This document shows positions 51,740 to 60,022 of a stretch of 64,000 bases of DNA, piece after piece. The stretch spans positions 558,001-622,000 of the forward strand of contig NZ_JAPENW010000001.1 of assembly GCF_026341855.1 (NCBI RefSeq), written 5' to 3'. A program made the translations under genes and the position numbers. The notes under the pieces were generated by a model, which had not been told where the DNA came from, searched no databases, and worked only from the letters and a program-made list of their open reading frames with translations. Source of the DNA: Streptomyces sp. NBC_00568. Its GTDB lineage: Bacteria > Actinomycetota > Actinomycetes > Streptomycetales > Streptomycetaceae. Within the stretch, counting starts at the first letter, position 1, and each line of letters starts with the position of its first letter.

Positions 51740-53113
51740 ATGAGCACGGAGACGGGGCCGCCGGCCCGCGAACGGTGGGCGGCGAGGGCCTCGCTGGCCG
51801 CGGCGGCGCTCGCCGTGGCGGTGCCGCTCGTCTTCGGAGGCGTACGCGGATTCCTGCTCCTCCTCGCCGCGCTCGCGGGCATGGCCGTCGCGGCGGCGGC
51901 CCTGTGGTGGACGCTGACCCGGCGAGGTCTGGTGCGCTGGATCGCGGGGCTGCTGGCCGTCGTCGTCCCCATCGCCGTCATCGTGGTCCTCGCGATCACC
52001 CTGCTGTGGACCCTGCTGCTGTCCCCCGTGCTGTGGATCCTCGCGGTGTGGAGCGGCCGCTACGCGCTGCGGAGTGCCCGCGGCCGTGTCCGGCCCATGA
52101 AGGAGCACCGCACCCCACCGCCACGGCGTCCCTTCGTCCTGATGAATCCCCGGTCCGGCGGCGGCAAGGTGGCACGGTTCGGACTCGTGGAGAAGGCCGA
52201 GCGGCTCGGCGCGCGCGTCGTCCTCCTCGACCCGGAGCACCATCAGGACGTCACCGCGCTGGCCCGGCAGGCGGTCGCGGACGGAGCGGATCTGCTGGGC
52301 GTCGCGGGCGGCGACGGGACGCAGGCGCTCGTCGCGGCCGTCGCCGCCGAACACGGTCTCCCGTTCCTCGTCGTCTCGGCCGGCACCCGCAACCACTTCG
52401 CCATGGACCTCGGACTCGACCGCGACGACCCCTCCACCTGCCTCGATGCCCTGTCGAACGGGGTCGAACTCCGGGTGGACCTCGGCTTCGCCGGGGAGCA
52501 CCCCTTCGTCAACAACGCCTCGTTCGGCGCGTACGCGGCCGTCGTCCAGGATCCCGCCTACCGCGACGACAAGATCGGCACCATCCTGCAGCTCCTTCCG
52601 GACCTGCTGACCCGCCAGCGCGGACCGCAGCTGACCGCCCGCGCCGCCGGCACGACGCTGGAGGCCCCGCAGGCGCTGCTGGTGAGCAACAACCCCTACC
52701 GCACGAACGACCCGGCCGGTCTGGGCCGCCGCGAGCGGCTCGACTCGGGACTGCTGGGCATCCTCGGCGTCAAGGTGGACAGCGCCGTCGAGGCCGCCGC
52801 CCTCCTGCTCTCCCCGGACCCGCAGGGCCTCTCGGTGCTCACCGCGCGCGAGGTGGTCGTCGGCGGCGACAGCGAGGAACTCGAGGTCGGCATCGACGGC
52901 GAGGCCATGATCCTGCCCACCCCGGTGCGCTGCCGTGTCGAGCCGGGCGTGCTCCGCGTCCGCGTCCCGAGGAAGCGGCCGGGCGTCCCCGCGGCCCAGC
53001 CCACCCTGGACTGGCGCCGGCTGCTCGCGCTGGCGATGCTCGTGGGCCGCACGGCCGGCGTACGACGCCCCGGCCACAAGCCGAAGCCGGAGCCACGAAC
53101 CGACAAGCCCTGA
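51740..53113 (+). CDS. Membrane-linked diacylglycerol/sphingosine kinase-like protein
   Basis: 457 residues. Two or three N-terminal membrane helices (about residues 12-110) are fused to a DAGK catalytic domain: FVLMNPRSGGGKVARFGL (nucleotide loop) and LLGVAGGDGTQALVAAVA (GGDGT motif), followed by SAGTRNHFAMDLGLDRDD and FVNNASFGAYAAVV. It would phosphorylate a lipid at the membrane. The GGAGGAA before ATG 51740 supports the start. It ends 24 bases before the convergent histidine kinase gene. Confidence 0.88.
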   Translation: MSTETGPPARERWAARASLAAAALAVAVPLVFGGVRGFLLLLAALAGMAVAAAALWWTLTRRGLVRWIAGLLAVVVPIAVIVVLAITLLWTLLLSPVLWILAVWSGRYALRSARGRVRPMKEHRTPPPRRPFVLMNPRSGGGKVARFGLVEKAERLGARVVLLDPEHHQDVTALARQAVADGADLLGVAGGDGTQALVAAVAAEHGLPFLVVSAGTRNHFAMDLGLDRDDPSTCLDALSNGVELRVDLGFAGEHPFVNNASFGAYAAVVQDPAYRDDKIGTILQLLPDLLTRQRGPQLTARAAGTTLEAPQALLVSNNPYRTNDPAGLGRRERLDSGLLGILGVKVDSAVEAAALLLSPDPQGLSVLTAREVVVGGDSEELEVGIDGEAMILPTPVRCRVEPGVLRVRVPRKRPGVPAAQPTLDWRRLLALAMLVGRTAGVRRPGHKPKPEPRTDKP

Positions 53114-53137
53114 GCACCGCTTCGGCCGGCAGGGCCG

Positions 53138-54643
53138 TCAGCCGTCCCCCGTGGGACGGAGGGGACCGCGCTCGGCGCGCGGGAGACCGCGCGGAAGACT
53201 GATGGCGAAGACCGTGCGGCCGGGACCGCTGGACAGGCCGACGGTGCCGCCGTGGGCGAGGACCAGGGAGCGGGCGACCGCGAGCCCCAGCCCGCTGCCG
53301 CCCCGGTCGCGGCTGCGCGCCTTGTCGACGCGGTAGAAGCGGTCGAAGACCTGTTCCTGCTCGGCGTCCGGGATACCGGCGCCGGAGTCGAGGACGCGGA
53401 CGACCGCCGCGTCGGTGGACACGGACAGTTCGACGCCCACCGCGGTGCCGGGCGGGGTGTGCACCGCGGCGTTGGTGAGCAGGTTGTCCAGGACCTGACG
53501 GATGCGCAGCGGATCCAGACGCAGCCGTACGGGTCCGGGGCCGACGGTCGCCGACAGGGTGTGGCCGGGGTGGCCCGCGCGGAAGGCGTCCACGGCGTCG
53601 CGGGTCAGCGCGGCGAGGTCGGACTCCTCCAGGCGGAGCGGGGTCTCGACCTCGGCGGCGTCCAGCCGGGCGAGCAGCAGCAGGTCGTCGAGGAGGACAC
53701 CCATCCGGGCCGCCTCGGCACGCAGCCGGGCCAGGTGCTTCTCGCGCTCCGCGGGCTCGTTGGCGGCGGCGTACTGGAAGAGGTCCGCGTAGCCGCGTAC
53801 GGACATCAGCGGGGTGCGCAGTTCGTGCGAGGCGTCGGCGACGAACCGGCGCAGCCGCTGCTCGGCCTCGGTGCGCACGGCGAGCGAGTCGTCGATGTGT
53901 TCCAGCATGGTGTTGAACGCGGTGCGCAGTTCCTGGACCTCCGGGCCGCCCTTCCCGCCTCCGGCGCGCACCGGGAGCCGGGCCGAGCCGGTGAGGTTGT
54001 GCGAGGTGATGCCCCGGGCGGTGTGCGCCATGTCGCTGATGGGCCGGAGGCCGCGCCGCAGCACCGCCCGGCCGGCCACGACGAGTGCCAGCAGGGCGAG
54101 GGCGAACGCCACGACCTGGACGGTGATGAGCTGCCGTACGGTGCCCTGGAGGTCGGCCATGGGCGCGGCGGTGACCAGGACCACTCCGGGTTCGACCTCG
54201 CAGGCGCGCAGCTTGTAGGCGCCCTCTCCGTCGATCCGCGCGTCCCGCAGGCTGTGCGCGGAGCCCTCGGGCGGCAGGGCCTCGGCGGCGGCCGTGAGGG
54301 CGACGGTGTCGGCGGGCACGTCGGCGGGTTCACGGAGCACGGCCCGGCCGCCCCTGACGTCGTAGACGGCGGTGAACCAGCCGTAGTAGGGCTGCTGCCG
54401 CACGGTGCCGTGGGACGCCGCGTCCTTGGACTGGGCGATCTGGACGAGCTTCATCTGCTGGCCGAGCTGGCGGTCGAGGTAGTCCCTCATGTACGTCGTC
54501 AGCGCCGTGCCCACGACGGCGAACACGACGAGCGACAGCGCGCCCATCCCGAGGGCGAGCCGGGTACCGAGGCGGGTCCGGCGATACGTCTCCCGGAAGC
54601 CGCGCGGACGGACGGACGGAGCGCGTGACTCCCGGCTCCTCAC
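53138..54643 (-). CDS. Sensor histidine kinase
   Basis: 501 residues from GTG 54643, overlapping the response-regulator stop (GTGA). Domain order: first membrane helix (LGTRLALGMGALSLVVFAVVGTAL), an extracytoplasmic sensor of about 120 residues, second helix (LITVQVVAFALALLALVVAG), HAMP, HisKA with the phosphorylated histidine in FVADASHELRTPLMSVRGY, and HATPase (LRIRQVLDNLLTNAAVH, DSGAGIP, GGSGLGLAVARSLV). It resembles TrcS/MprB-like kinases. It probably controls the divergent flavin electron-transfer operon. Confidence 0.92.
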   Translation of the reverse strand: MRSRESRAPSVRPRGFRETYRRTRLGTRLALGMGALSLVVFAVVGTALTTYMRDYLDRQLGQQMKLVQIAQSKDAASHGTVRQQPYYGWFTAVYDVRGGRAVLREPADVPADTVALTAAAEALPPEGSAHSLRDARIDGEGAYKLRACEVEPGVVLVTAAPMADLQGTVRQLITVQVVAFALALLALVVAGRAVLRRGLRPISDMAHTARGITSHNLTGSARLPVRAGGGKGGPEVQELRTAFNTMLEHIDDSLAVRTEAEQRLRRFVADASHELRTPLMSVRGYADLFQYAAANEPAEREKHLARLRAEAARMGVLLDDLLLLARLDAAEVETPLRLEESDLAALTRDAVDAFRAGHPGHTLSATVGPGPVRLRLDPLRIRQVLDNLLTNAAVHTPPGTAVGVELSVSTDAAVVRVLDSGAGIPDAEQEQVFDRFYRVDKARSRDRGGSGLGLAVARSLVLAHGGTVGLSSGPGRTVFAISLPRGLPRAERGPLRPTGDG

Positions 54644-55338
54644 GCGGCGACCTGCCGCACCACGTAACCGACGCCGCGCACGGTGTGGATGAGCGCCGTC
54701 CCTGCGTCGTCGGTGCCGTCGAGTTTGCGGCGCAGCCGGCTGACGACGAGTTCGACGACGTTCGAGCGGCCGCCGAAGCCGTACTCCCAGACGTGGTCGA
54801 GGATCTGGGCCTTGGTGAGGACGGTGGGCGACTTGCGCATCAGGTAGCGCAACACCTCGTACTCGGTGGGGGTGAGCGTGAGCAGCCGGCCCGAGCGCCG
54901 TACCTCGCGGGTGTCCTCGTCCATGGTCAGGTCGGCGACCGTGAGCACGGAGCGCTGGAAGCCGGGTCCCGCGCTGCGGCGCAGCACGGTGCGCAGCCGG
55001 GCCATGAGTTCCTCCACGGCGAACGGCTTGACCAGATAGTCGTCGCCGCCCCGGGTGAGGCCGGCGACCCGGTCGGCGACTCCGTCGCGGGCGGTGAGGA
55101 AGACGACGGGCACCATCGTTCCGGACTGCCGCAGCCGGTCGAGGACGGCGAATCCGTCCAGGCCGGGCAGCATCAGATCGAGCACCACGATGTCGGGGTG
55201 GAACGCGGCGGCCCGGCGCAGCGCCTCCTCGCCGGAGTTGGCCGTGACGGCCTCCCAGCCCTCGTAGCGGGCGACCGTCGCGACGAGATCGGCTATCGGA
55301 GGGTCGTCGTCCACGACCAGGAGGCGCACTTTTTCCAC
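54640..55338 (-). CDS. OmpR-family response regulator
   Basis: About 232 residues. Receiver: VRLLVVDDDPPIADLVATVA, phospho-Asp in DIVVLDLMLPGLDG, the conserved Thr/Lys in VVFLTARDG and YLVKPFAVEEL. The C-terminal winged helix is LTLTPTEYEVLRYLMRKSPTVLTKAQILDHVW. Start GTG 55338 is chosen; GTG 55356 adds six residues. Upstream of it and of the divergent ferric-reductase gene is an 11-base-period direct repeat, the pattern OmpR dimers bind. Confidence 0.92.
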   Translation of the reverse strand: MEKVRLLVVDDDPPIADLVATVARYEGWEAVTANSGEEALRRAAAFHPDIVVLDLMLPGLDGFAVLDRLRQSGTMVPVVFLTARDGVADRVAGLTRGGDDYLVKPFAVEELMARLRTVLRRSAGPGFQRSVLTVADLTMDEDTREVRRSGRLLTLTPTEYEVLRYLMRKSPTVLTKAQILDHVWEYGFGGRSNVVELVVSRLRRKLDGTDDAGTALIHTVRGVGYVVRQVAA

Positions 55339-55420
55339 CCGCCCATAGTGCTTCACCCGACGGGCGGCGCCATAGCCGCGGCGGCCGGTGATCCACATCG
55401 ATAAGCACTTGAAAGTCGGC

Positions 55421-55437
55421 CGACAGGAAAACGACAG
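55421..55437. promoter_or_regulatory. Direct repeat with 11-bp period, candidate response-regulator site
   Basis: CGACAG-GAAAA-CGACAG. Direct repeats spaced by about 11 bases are typical OmpR/PhoB-family sites. It lies in the divergent spacer between the response regulator and the ferric-reductase operon, 53-69 bases before GTG 55490. A perfect GTCGGCCGAC overlaps its left end. Confidence 0.45.
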
Positions 55438-55489
55438 CTCTCACCCGGCAGGCTCGGTATCCCCACGACCGAACGAGGAGCTGCCCTCC

Positions 55490-56827
55490 GTGACCACAGT
55501 CGACCGCGTCCAGCCGCCCCCCACGGCGATACGCCCGAGGGTGGTGGCCCGCACCGGCCTGTACGCCCTGCTCGCGGCGAACGCCGTCGTGGTGGCGGTG
55601 TTCTTCGTCCGGGCCGGGTTCGCCTCGAACACGCTGATCGTGCTGGGCCGGTTCACCGGCCTGTACGGCGCGCTGCTGATGGCCTTCCAGCTGGTGCTCG
55701 TCGCCCGGCTCCCCTGGCTCGACCACCGGATCGGCATGGACCGGCTGACGTCCTGGCACCGCTGGGTCGGCTTCGGCCTGCTGTGGACGCTGCCGTCGCA
55801 CGTGGTCTTCATCGTCCTCGGCTATGCCGAGGGGACCCCGACGGGCCCGGTGGACGAGCTGGTGGAGCTGGCCACGACGGTCGAGGGTGTGCTGCGCGCG
55901 CTCGTCGCCCTGGTGCTGATCATGACGGTGGGCGCGGTGTCGGCCCGCTGGGCCCGGCGCCGCCTGGCGTACGAGACCTGGCACTTCATCCACCTCTACA
56001 CCTATGTCGCGGTGGTGCTGGCGTTCACGCACCAGGTCGCGGCCGGCACGACCTTCACCGCGTCTCCCGCGGCCACGGCGTACTGGTGGACCCTGTGGGG
56101 CGGGGCGCTCGGCGCGGTGCTCGTCGGCCGGGTGGTGCTGCCGCTGTCGCGGAACCTGCGTCACCGGCTGCGGATCTCGGCCGTCGTACCGGAGTCGGAC
56201 ACCGTCGTGTCGATCTACGTCACCGGACGCGACCTCGACCGGCTGCCCGCCCGGGCGGGCCAGTTCTTCCTGTGGCGGTTCCTCACCAGGGACCGCTGGT
56301 GGCAGGCCAATCCGTTCTCCCTGTCGGCCGCGCCGGACGGCACCCGGCTGCGCCTGACCGCGAAGACGGCGGGTGACGGCACGGCCGCCCTGCGCCATCT
56401 GAAGGTGGGCACACGGGTCTTCGCCGAGGGGCCCTACGGCGCCTTCACCGCCCTGCACCGCACCCGTCCGGAGACGCTGCTCATCGCGGGCGGCGTCGGA
56501 GTCACCCCGATCCGGGCGCTTCTGGAGGACCTGCACGACCATGTGGTGCTCATCTACCGGGTGGCCGCCGACCGGGACGCCGTGCTCCTGGACGAGCTGC
56601 GCGAACTCGCCGCCGCCAAGGGGGCCGAGCTGCACGTGGTGACCGGCCCGGCGACGCCGGACAGGCTGGCGCCGCGCGAGCTCGCCCGGCTGGTGCCGGA
56701 CGTCGCCGACCGGGATGTCTTCGTGTGCGGGCCGCCCGGCATGACGAGCGCGGTGCTGCGCACCCTGGGCGATCTGGGTGTGCCCAAGGCGCAGATCCAT
56801 TTCGAGCGTTTCAGCCTGGCGGGATGA
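55490..56827 (+). CDS. Ferric reductase-like transmembrane flavoprotein (ferredoxin reductase type)
   Basis: 445 residues. The N-terminal half is a ferric-reductase membrane domain with haem-ligand histidines visible in TSWHRWVGFGLLWTLPSHVVFI and WHFIHLYTYVAVVLAFTHQVA. The C-terminal half is an FNR module: ARAGQFFLWRFLTRDRWWQANPFSLSAAP (FAD site) and LLIAGGVGVTPIRALLEDL (NAD(P)H site), ending VFVCGPPGMTSAVLRTLGDLG. It would move electrons from cytosolic NAD(P)H through haem to the outside, probably to the flavinylated protein encoded next. GTG 55490 has GAGGAG about nine bases upstream. Confidence 0.9.
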   Translation: MTTVDRVQPPPTAIRPRVVARTGLYALLAANAVVVAVFFVRAGFASNTLIVLGRFTGLYGALLMAFQLVLVARLPWLDHRIGMDRLTSWHRWVGFGLLWTLPSHVVFIVLGYAEGTPTGPVDELVELATTVEGVLRALVALVLIMTVGAVSARWARRRLAYETWHFIHLYTYVAVVLAFTHQVAAGTTFTASPAATAYWWTLWGGALGAVLVGRVVLPLSRNLRHRLRISAVVPESDTVVSIYVTGRDLDRLPARAGQFFLWRFLTRDRWWQANPFSLSAAPDGTRLRLTAKTAGDGTAALRHLKVGTRVFAEGPYGAFTALHRTRPETLLIAGGVGVTPIRALLEDLHDHVVLIYRVAADRDAVLLDELRELAAAKGAELHVVTGPATPDRLAPRELARLVPDVADRDVFVCGPPGMTSAVLRTLGDLGVPKAQIHFERFSLAG

Positions 56828-56837
56828 GAGGGACACC

Positions 56838-57278
56838 ATGAAACGAGCACTGCCTGTCGTGGCCCTGTCGATCGCGGGTCTGATCCCGCTGTGGCGCTAC
56901 GCACCGTCGCAGGACACCCCTACCACCACGGAGGCCGCCGAGCCCGCCCCGAACTCACCGTCGACGCCGTCCTCTTCCTCTCCTTCGTCGTCCTCGTCGT
57001 CCTCGTCGGGCGCGGCCTCGCGAGTCGTCCGGGGCAGCACGGTCACCACCGCGAAGGGTGTCGTTCAGGTCGAGGTGACCTTCGAGGGCGACACGATCGG
57101 TTCGGTGCGGATGCTCCAGCAGCCGGACCACCCGCAGACCACCGCGGCCGTGCCGAAGCTGATCGAGGAGACGCTCCAGGCGCAGAGTGCCGACATCGAC
57201 ACGGTGTCGGGCGCCACGATCACCAGCGACGGATACGTGACGTCGCTCCAGGCCGCCCTCGACGCGAAGGGTTCGTGA
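56838..57278 (+). CDS. Exported FMN-binding domain protein, flavinylation target
   Basis: 146 residues. An N-terminal membrane/signal segment (MKRALPVVALSIAGLIPLW) is followed by a Ser/Pro-rich linker with a run of about 20 mostly serine residues, then an FMN_bind domain. The flavin attachment motif is DTVSGATITSDGY: the threonine in SGAT (about residue 127) is the site to which ApbE joins FMN. Only 10 bases separate it from the reductase gene and none from apbE, so the three form an operon for extracytosolic electron transfer. Confidence 0.88.
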   Translation: MKRALPVVALSIAGLIPLWRYAPSQDTPTTTEAAEPAPNSPSTPSSSSPSSSSSSSSGAASRVVRGSTVTTAKGVVQVEVTFEGDTIGSVRMLQQPDHPQTTAAVPKLIEETLQAQSADIDTVSGATITSDGYVTSLQAALDAKGS

Positions 57279-58001
57279 GTGCGCCGCGTCGAACACGTCA
57301 TGGGCTTCCCGGTCTCGCTGCTGATCGGCGACGAGGACGCCGTCGAGGAGACCGCGGACCCGGTGCTCTCCTGGCTGCGTGAAGTCGACGCGCGGTTCAG
57401 CCCGTTCAAGCCCGGCAGCGAGGTGTCCCGGCTGAGCCGGGGCGAGTTGGACCGGGCCCGGATCAGTCCGGATCTGGCCGAAGTCCTCGGTCTGTGCGAG
57501 GAGTTCCGCGTCGCGAGCGGCGGCGCGTTCGACGTGCGGCTGCCCGGTCGCGGCCTCGACCCGTGCGCGGTCGTGAAGGGCTGGTCGGTGCAGCGGGCCG
57601 CGGAGTTGCTGACAGCGGCCGGGGTGCGCGCGTTCTGTCTCAACGCGGGTGGTGACGTGGTGACCGCCGGCGGCCCTTGGCGAGTGGGTGTACGCCACCC
57701 GGAACTGGCCGACGCCTTGTGCACGGTGCTGGAGATCACCGACGGGGCGGTGGCCACGTCCGCGCGGTACGAGCGGGGCGACCACATCCTCGACGGACGC
57801 ACCGGCCGGCCGGCGACCGGCCTGCTCAGCGTCACGGTCGTGGCGCCGTCGCTGACCGAGGCGGACGCGACGGCCACGGCGGCCTTCGCGCTGGGCGCGG
57901 AGGGCGTCGAGTGGGCCGCCTCACGCGAGGGCTGCGAGGTGTTCGCGGTCGACACCGCCCACCGCGTCTTCCGCACGGCGGGTCTTCCCGTGGCGAGTTG
58001 A
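57279..58001 (+). CDS. apbE: FAD:protein FMN transferase
   Basis: 240 residues from GTG 57279, which directly follows the previous stop. ApbE features: VMGFPVSLLIGDEDA opening, DARFSPFKPGSEVSRL, GGAFDVRLPGRGLDPCAVVKGWSVQRAAELL, LNAGGDVVTAGG and ATSARYERGDHILDGRTGRPATG (the metal/FAD region). It is shorter than the usual 300-350 residues and has no lipoprotein signal, so it may work inside the cell, unlike exported ApbE proteins. It modifies the FMN-binding partner with FMN. Confidence 0.9.
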   Translation: MRRVEHVMGFPVSLLIGDEDAVEETADPVLSWLREVDARFSPFKPGSEVSRLSRGELDRARISPDLAEVLGLCEEFRVASGGAFDVRLPGRGLDPCAVVKGWSVQRAAELLTAAGVRAFCLNAGGDVVTAGGPWRVGVRHPELADALCTVLEITDGAVATSARYERGDHILDGRTGRPATGLLSVTVVAPSLTEADATATAAFALGAEGVEWAASREGCEVFAVDTAHRVFRTAGLPVAS

Positions 58002-58345
58002 GCGTGGCGGGCGGTGACGCTCATGGCGGGGTGAGCGTGGCGGGCGCGCCCGTGGCGGGGTGAGCACGGCGGGCGTGCCCGTGGCGGGTGAGCACGGCGG
58101 GTGCGCCCGTGGCGAGTTGAGCGTGGCGGGCGATGGCGCCCAGGGCGACGCGGGATGGCGGGCGGTGACGCTCATGGCGGGGTGCCCGTGGCGGGTTGAG
58201 CGTGGCGGGCGCGCCCGTGACGGGTGAGCACGGCCGGCGGTGACGCCCGTGACGGGTGAGCACGGCGGGCGGTGACGCCCGTGACGGGTGAGCACGGCGG
58301 GCGGTGACGCCCGTGACGGGTGAGCACGGCGGGCGGCGGGCGGCG
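58002..58345. repeat. GC-rich minisatellite of about 32-bp and related units
   Basis: About 340 bases of repeated blocks built from GTGGCGGG, GTGACGCCC and GTGAGCACGGCGGG. Three perfect 32-base copies occupy 58240-58271, 58272-58303 and 58304-58335; the units before them are shuffled and diverged. Reading frames through it are open on the minus strand only because the repeat lacks stops; I do not regard it as coding. Confidence 0.85.
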
Positions 58346-58521
58346 CGCCTCACGCGAACCCGCCGTCGCGGGCGGTGCGGCGGACGCCGCCCGGCGTGAG
58401 GGCCTCGCACCGAAACACGCCGGAAGCGTTGACGTGCCCCTGTCGGAAACCTATCTTCTGGTCGAACCTCCGCACAGCGTACGAGATTTCGAACATCTTG
58501 GGCCGTCAAAGGGGACTCACC
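58346..58521 (+). promoter_or_regulatory. Promoter region of the GH43 pair
   Basis: A sigma-70-like promoter is visible: TTGACG (58429-58434), 17 bases, TATCTT (58452-58457), 65 bases before the ATG. Ribosome-binding site GGGGA lies about six bases before the start. No clear operator repeat is seen. Confidence 0.55.
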
Positions 58522-60003
58522 ATGTTCCGCACCCGCCACTGGTTCGCCCTGGGAGCAGCGCTGCTGGCGCTGCTCGCCTCCTTCCTCACCCAGCCCGCCG
58601 CCGCGGCCGACGGTCGGCCGTACACGAACCCGGTCAAGTCCCAGAAGGGCGCGGATCCCTGGCTGGAGTACTACAACGGCAGCTACTACCTGGTGACGAC
58701 GTCGTTCACCAACGAGCTGACGATGCGCAAGTCTCCGACGCTGGCCGGGCTCGCCACCGCCCCCAGTGTGCGGATCTGGTCGGACACCACCTCCGGCCGC
58801 AACGCCAACTTCTGGGCGCCGGAGATCCACTTCATCGACGGCAAGTGGTACCTGTACTACTCGGGAGCGCAGAGCGGGGCCGCCTGCTGCGACACCCAGC
58901 GCACCCATGTCCTGGAGAGCGCGGGCTCCGACCCGATGGGCCCGTACACCTACAGGAACACCCTCACCGGCTCCAACCTCGACCCCGGCGGCTGGCTGAT
59001 CGACGCCAGCGTTCTCCGGTACGGCGGCAAGCTGTACCTGGTGGGCAGCGGCTCGGTCGGCGGCAGCAAGCAGAGCCTGGTCATCGCGCCGATGAGCAAT
59101 CCGTACACGCTGAGCAGTTCGGCCTTCACCGTCATCTCCAGCCCCACACTGAGCTGGGAGACCTCCGGCGCCCCCGTCAACGAGGGGCCCGAACCCCTCT
59201 ACCACGGCGGCCGGACCTTCCTCACGTACTCCGCCAGCTACTGCCAGACCGCCGACTACAAGCTGGGCCGGCTCGAGCTGACCGGCACCGATCCGCTCAA
59301 CCCCGCCTCCTGGACCAAGAAGCAGACCCCGGTCTTCCAGCGCGACGACGCCGCCGGGGTCTACGGCCCCGGCCACAACGGGTTCTTCACCTCGCCCGAC
59401 GGCACCGAGAACTGGATCGTCTACCACGCCAACAGCTCCGCGAGCGGCGGCTGCGGCAACGGGCGTACGACCCGGGCGCAGAAGTTCACCTGGAACGCCG
59501 ACGGCACGCCCGAGTTCGGCACCCCGGTCGCGACCGGCACCACGCTGGCGGGCCCCTCCGGGGAGACGGCCACGACCCCCACGGCGTACACCGTGGTGAA
59601 CCGCAACAGCGGCAAGTGCCTGGACGTGGAGGGCTCGAACACCGCGGACGGCACCAACGTCTTCCAGTGGACCTGCACCGGTGGCGCCAACCAGAAGTGG
59701 CGCGTCGAGGACCAGGGCGACGACACGAGCCGCCTGGTGAACGCCGCCACCGGCAAGGTCCTGGACACCGCCGACTGCTCCGCCGCCGACGGCGCCGACC
59801 TCCGCCAGTGGAGCTGGCTGAACAACAACTGCCAGCGGTTCAGGCTCATTTACACCGGAAGCGACTACGTGCGGATCGTCAACGCGAACAGCGGCAAGGT
59901 CGCCGACGTGGCCGGCTGCGGTACCGGCGACGGCATCGACGTACGCCAGTGGACCTGGCTGAACAACACCTGCCAGCAGTGGCAGCTCAAGCCCACCGTC
60001 TGA
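58522..60003 (+). CDS. Secreted GH43 arabinanase/arabinofuranosidase with CBM13
   Basis: 493 residues. Signal peptide (LGAALLALLASFLTQPAAAA), then a five-bladed GH43 domain of about 330 residues: catalytic Asp in KGADPWLEYYNG, transition-state Asp in WLIDASVL, general acid Glu in VNEGPEPLYHG. The last 125 residues are a ricin-type CBM13 with repeated QxW blocks (VFQWTC, LRQWSW, VRQWTW). It probably removes arabinose from arabinan or arabinoxylan; the exact bond is not deducible. The second GH43 gene follows after 19 bases. Confidence 0.88.
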   Translation: MFRTRHWFALGAALLALLASFLTQPAAAADGRPYTNPVKSQKGADPWLEYYNGSYYLVTTSFTNELTMRKSPTLAGLATAPSVRIWSDTTSGRNANFWAPEIHFIDGKWYLYYSGAQSGAACCDTQRTHVLESAGSDPMGPYTYRNTLTGSNLDPGGWLIDASVLRYGGKLYLVGSGSVGGSKQSLVIAPMSNPYTLSSSAFTVISSPTLSWETSGAPVNEGPEPLYHGGRTFLTYSASYCQTADYKLGRLELTGTDPLNPASWTKKQTPVFQRDDAAGVYGPGHNGFFTSPDGTENWIVYHANSSASGGCGNGRTTRAQKFTWNADGTPEFGTPVATGTTLAGPSGETATTPTAYTVVNRNSGKCLDVEGSNTADGTNVFQWTCTGGANQKWRVEDQGDDTSRLVNAATGKVLDTADCSAADGADLRQWSWLNNNCQRFRLIYTGSDYVRIVNANSGKVADVAGCGTGDGIDVRQWTWLNNTCQQWQLKPTV

Positions 60004-60022
60004 CACCGGGAGAGCAACGACC

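Noticed and set aside
58002..58345. CRISPR array
   Set aside because: The copies touch each other or are diverged repeats; there are no unique spacers and no cas genes.
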